From positions 1 through 23,712 of the IMG/VR virus record IMGVR_UViG_3300042889_001381: DNA of 23,712 bases. One strand, given 5' to 3'. The notes under the pieces were generated by a model. That model ran no database searches, was not told the origin of the DNA, and worked only from the letters and a program-made list of their open reading frames with translations. Positions 21,701 to 23,712 of the stretch are shown here, piece after piece (the stretch's first letter is position 1; every line of letters starts with the position of its first letter). The position numbers and the translations under genes were made by a program. This DNA is from a virus.

Positions 21701-23712
21701 GAGGCACAAGCAATTATTGGGGTGCAGCCTATGTAACCACATTAACAGCCAGTGGTAATGCCAACGTAGGCAATTTGGGTGCTACTGCTGTTGTTGCAAC
21801 TAACTTAACAGGAACGCTACAAACTGCCGCACAAACCAACATTACTTCGGTGGGTACTTTAGGTAGTTTAAGTGTAACCGGTAATATCACAGGTGGCAAT
21901 ATCTTAGGTGGTGCCAATGTCAATGCCACAACTCACACAGGAACCACAGTTTCGGTAACCGGTAATATCACAGGTGGCAATATCTTGGGTGGTGCCAATG
22001 TCAATGCCACAACTCACACAGGAACCACAGTTTCGGTAACTGGCAACATCACAGGTGGTAACATACTCGGTGGTGCCAATGTCAATGCCACAACTCACAC
22101 AGGAACCACAGTAAGTGTCACAGGCACAATTACCGGTGGTAATCTTAATATTTCGGGAAATGCGGCTGCTGCCACACTTTTATCTGTGACAGATACAGCA
22201 CCACAGGGATCCAGCAAAACAGTTAATATTGTTAATGGTACAAACGGCCTTGCAGTTGTGGCCAACATTACCAATGGTTCTTATAACAGTTTACAATCTA
22301 CTGGCGATATAGCATTGCTGGCTACTGGTACTAGCATAGGTAACGTAGGACTTTCAATTATACCTTGGGCAGCCGCCACTAGTGGTATAAAAATGAACAC
22401 AGTATCAAATGTGACCACTATAACACTAGCGGCAACAACAGTGTCAATTGTTGGTAACGTCACAGCTGGCACTGGTAACATTACTGGTGGTAATTTAATC
22501 ACAGCCGGGCTAATCACAGCAACTGGTAACGTCAGTGGCGGAAACTTGAATGTAACAGGTAATATTGTTGACACAGGTGCATTGACAATTATCACAGGCG
22601 CAAGTGGCAACGTTAGTTTGGCACCCAATAGCACAAATGTATTGGTTGCAACTACTACTGGTGCTAATATCACAGGTACACTCAACGCCACCGGTAATGC
22701 CAACGTGGGTAATTTAGGTGCCGCAACAGTGGCGGCTACCACACTAACAGGTACGTTATCAACTGCGGCACAAACCAATATCACTTCGGTGGGTACATTG
22801 GGCAGTTTGGCAGTGACTGGTAATATCACTTCGGGCAATCTAAGTAGCACAAACATTGTGGGAACATTGACCACAGCCGCACAAACCAATATCACTTCGG
22901 TGGGTACATTGGGTAGTTTAAGTGTTACAGGCAACATCACAGGTGGCAATATCTTGGGTGGTGCCAATGTCAATGCCACAACTCACACAGGAACCACTGT
23001 GAGTGTAACTGGCAATGTAACTGGTGGCAACTTAACCACTGCTGGATTAATTACAGCTACTGGCAACATCACCGGCGGTAATATAAGTGGCACAAATATT
23101 GTGGGTACGTTGACCACTGCGGCACAGACCAATATTACTTCATTGGGTACATTGGGATCATTGAGTGTCACTGGCAACATCAGTGGCGGTAATTTATCAG
23201 GTACTAGCATTGTGGGTACTTTAACCACAGCCGCACAAACTAACATTACTAGTGTTGGCACTCTGGGCAGTTTGAGTGTGTCTGGCAACATCACAGGTGG
23301 TAATATAACCACAGCTGGTAACTTGGCAATTCCAACAGCAACTGCCAACACCAACACAACACAGGCTGCAACCACAGCATTTGTGGTGGGCCAGGCTGGT
23401 GTGCTAACTCCAGTAACAATTGGCACAGCCGCAGTTGGCACAAGTTTAAAATATGCCAGAGAAGACCACACACACGGAGGTGTTGGGTCAGCTGTGGCAG
23501 GTACTGGTATTTCTGTAAGTGCGGCAACAGGCGCAGTTACTTTCACCAACTCTGGAGTGACCAGTGTTGTAGCAGGCACAAATATTGCAGTCAGCGCCGC
23601 AACTGGTGCAGTCACAGTCAGCGTTACTGGCACAGTTCCAACAGCCACCACAGCTGGCACTGTGACCACAGCGGCACAACCAAATATCACAAGTGTTGGT
23701 ACACTGACAAGT
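18754..23712 (+). CDS. Giant tail-fibre-like repeat protein (3' truncated by the window)
   Basis: I read this frame codon by codon: 1653 codons without a stop up to the last base, so the gene continues beyond the window. Residues 1-130 hold MGLTRISAQQIS and a module AGDRILVTGQSTSSQNGLYS, paralogous to one in the 14679 protein. A TSNVAV(F)A.TGEYVTG motif follows at about 154-170. From 170 the protein is mostly repeats: TGNITGGNL units, twelve AAQ(T/P)NITSVGTL-type units (one reads SLGTL), three 90-residue blocks beginning NIVDT, and a 27-residue tandem triplet. A GNLTVQGNTTTIN / FNNATTSW module lies at about 907-970, a non-repetitive domain at about 1130-1230, and TTQAATTAFV with KYAREDHTHG at about 1535-1573. 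Only about five Lys and seven Arg, and no Cys, occur in the whole stretch. Likely a long trimeric host-binding fibre. A conserved C-terminal domain is expected downstream. TAAGG and a late promoter support the start. Confidence 0.9.
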   Translation, partial: MGLTRISAQQISNIDYKQSVRVVTVSNITLSGGAPATVDGVSLVAGDRILVTGQSTSSQNGLYSVTVLGVGSNGTWARTGDGNETGEIDSGMIVMVTEGTTYADTQWKLTTNDPITIGTTGLTFTQNYSANSISSGTSNVVVSSNANVSVAVAGSNVAVFASTGEYVTGILSATGNITGGNLITAGLTTVTGNVNTSAGVLATGNLTGGNVNTAGLISAAGNITGGNLISAALVQGATLSATGNITGGNLNTGGLVSVTGNITGGNLLTSGNIVDTNALSIITGSSGNISLAPNGTNVLVATTTGANITGTLNATGNANVGNLGAATVTATTLTGTLSTAAQTNITSVGTLGSLAVTGNITSGNLSGTNIVGTLTTAAQTNITSVGTLGSLAVTGNITSGNLSATNHTGTTVSVTGNITGGNLSGTNIVGTLTTAAQTNITSVGTLSALSVTGNITGGNLSTAGNVTGSYILGNGAFLSGVITSVANINNGTSNVTVVSSGGNVTVGVGGTSNVAVFATTGEYVTGVVSASGNVTGGNITTGGLVTATGNVNTSAGVLATGNITGGNLLTGGLVSATGNITGGNLSGTSIVGTLTTAAQTNITSVGTLGSLAVTGNITGGNLNTGAQVVATGNVTGGNLVTAGLISATGNVSGGNLNVTGNIVDTGALTIITGASGNVNLAPNGTNVVVVTTTGANITGTLNATGNANVGNLGAATVVATTLTGTLSTAAQTNITSVGTLGSLAVTGNITGANIIATLNGSGANVTSISATNISSGTLAQARLANSAVTLGSTALTLGATVTTVAGLTSVTSTTFVGALTGAATTAATVTTAAQPNITSVGTLTSVSSSGNVTGGNLITTGLASVGTTLDVTGNANVGNLGTAGQITATGNITGGNLLINTNAVITGNLTVQGNTTTINSNTITTNDLNITVGNNQNTGTALNNAGIDVGNNNLATWRFNNATTSWQSNIAVMPTANGTLALGGTSNYWGAAYVTTLTASGNANVGNLGATAVVATNLTGTLQTAAQTNITSVGTLGSLSVTGNITGGNILGGANVNATTHTGTTVSVTGNITGGNILGGANVNATTHTGTTVSVTGNITGGNILGGANVNATTHTGTTVSVTGTITGGNLNISGNAAAATLLSVTDTAPQGSSKTVNIVNGTNGLAVVANITNGSYNSLQSTGDIALLATGTSIGNVGLSIIPWAAATSGIKMNTVSNVTTITLAATTVSIVGNVTAGTGNITGGNLITAGLITATGNVSGGNLNVTGNIVDTGALTIITGASGNVSLAPNSTNVLVATTTGANITGTLNATGNANVGNLGAATVAATTLTGTLSTAAQTNITSVGTLGSLAVTGNITSGNLSSTNIVGTLTTAAQTNITSVGTLGSLSVTGNITGGNILGGANVNATTHTGTTVSVTGNVTGGNLTTAGLITATGNITGGNISGTNIVGTLTTAAQTNITSLGTLGSLSVTGNISGGNLSGTSIVGTLTTAAQTNITSVGTLGSLSVSGNITGGNITTAGNLAIPTATANTNTTQAATTAFVVGQAGVLTPVTIGTAAVGTSLKYAREDHTHGGVGSAVAGTGISVSAATGAVTFTNSGVTSVVAGTNIAVSAATGAVTVSVTGTVPTATTAGTVTTAAQPNITSVGTLTS
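19567..19836 (+). repeat. 270-bp block, copy 1 (NIVDT block) of the giant fibre gene
   Basis: Encodes 90 residues from NIVDTNALSIITG through TTTGANITGTLNATGNANVG and TLSTAAQTNITSVGTLG to VTGNIT. It differs from copy 3 at about 6 of 90 residues but at many third codon positions. Confidence 0.85.
20734..21003 (+). repeat. 270-bp block, copy 2 (NIVDT block) of the giant fibre gene
   Basis: Same 90-residue block as at 19567, beginning NIVDTGALTIITGASGN. Amino acids are nearly identical while codons differ widely. Confidence 0.85.
21874..22116 (+). repeat. Three tandem 81-bp repeats in the giant fibre gene
   Basis: Units start at 21874, 21955 and 22036 and encode 27 residues each: VTGNITGGNILGGANVNATT then HTGTTVS. 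The inner 40 bases, from GGTGGTGCC onward, are essentially identical in all three, so this expansion is recent compared with the 270-bp blocks. Confidence 0.92.
22561..22830 (+). repeat. 270-bp block, copy 3 (NIVDT block) of the giant fibre gene
   Basis: Same 90-residue block. Its right flank (SGNLS.TNIVGTLTTAAQTN) also matches the right flank of copy 1, so the duplicated unit was longer than 270 bp for these two copies. Confidence 0.85.
22924..23004 (+). repeat. Dispersed fourth copy of the 81-bp unit
   Basis: The same 27-residue unit occurs once more about 0.8 kb downstream, with near-identical DNA in its middle part. A shorter relative (TNHTGTTVSVTGN) is at about 19966. Confidence 0.88.

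Noticed and set aside
21874-22116. Regular 81-bp repeats considered as a CRISPR array
   Set aside because: The whole unit, not only part of it, is repeated; it is in frame within a long gene, and there are no distinct spacers.
17306-23690. Long antisense open frames on the minus strand (for example 19134-20054, 20631-21380, 22281-22979, 22983-23690, 17306-18031) coding for LPPVMLPVA-like repeats
   Set aside because: They are exact mirror images of the Thr/Gly/Asn-rich fibre repeats on the plus strand, where stop codons are rare on the complement. They lack SD sequences and promoters, and they break up irregularly while the plus frame stays open.
1-23712. tRNA genes, insertion sequences, attachment sites or replication origin
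   Set aside because: No cloverleaf-like sequence with a conserved T-loop, no transposase frame or terminal inverted repeats, and no iteron cluster was seen on reading both strands.

Overview
The window is a late structural region of a tailed phage with a T4-type head. It probably comes from an uncultured aquatic myovirus. The main evidence is the gene order and content from about 590 to 6500: portal (gp20), two small or acidic core-like proteins, prohead protease (gp21), scaffold (gp22) and major capsid protein (gp23), in the canonical T4 order and all on the + strand. The accessory structural genes that follow resemble those of marine T4-like phages. The host cannot be named from this sequence.

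Layout. 2-562: C-terminal end of a repeat-containing protein cut by the left edge. 593-6498: head morphogenesis module. 6559-7221: unrecognised protein directly after the capsid gene. 7218-8366: the only minus-strand gene, a TPR-glycosyltransferase, convergent with its left neighbour. 8513-9833: a small structural protein and an unrecognised protein with a GNGxSR motif. 9834-14601: five proteins with beta-rich fibre or neck-appendage features, tightly packed (TAATG overlaps at 10811 and 13339). 14679-18656: a 1325-residue tail-fibre-like protein. 18754-23712: a second, larger fibre-like protein, open for at least 1653 codons and cut by the right edge, so it has no stop codon in the window.

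Regulation. Ten T4-type late promoter boxes (NNTAAATA; T4 consensus TATAAATA) lie upstream of ten genes or operons, one of them on the minus strand for the glycosyltransferase. They divide the window into ten probable late transcription units. Four strong or good intrinsic terminators (2616, 6520, 9217, 18695) mark several boundaries. In three units the box ends only 4-5 nt before the ATG and there is no well-placed Shine-Dalgarno sequence, which suggests leaderless late mRNAs. In six others the spacing is 17-32 nt and an SD is present.

How the genes fit together. The left third builds the prohead: portal vertex, core, protease and shell. The right two thirds encode mosaic fibre or appendage proteins that share small modules: a RPxxxxGxIRFNT segment with a GDGxxxxF segment, a GNLTVxG segment, an LVxxQ..QNGxY segment, and long TGNITGGNL repeats. 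The glycosyltransferase and perhaps the GNGxSR protein may modify virion or host glycans; this is inference. No gene-free stretch exceeds 300 bases; the longest is 8367-8512, which holds two divergent promoters and an SD.
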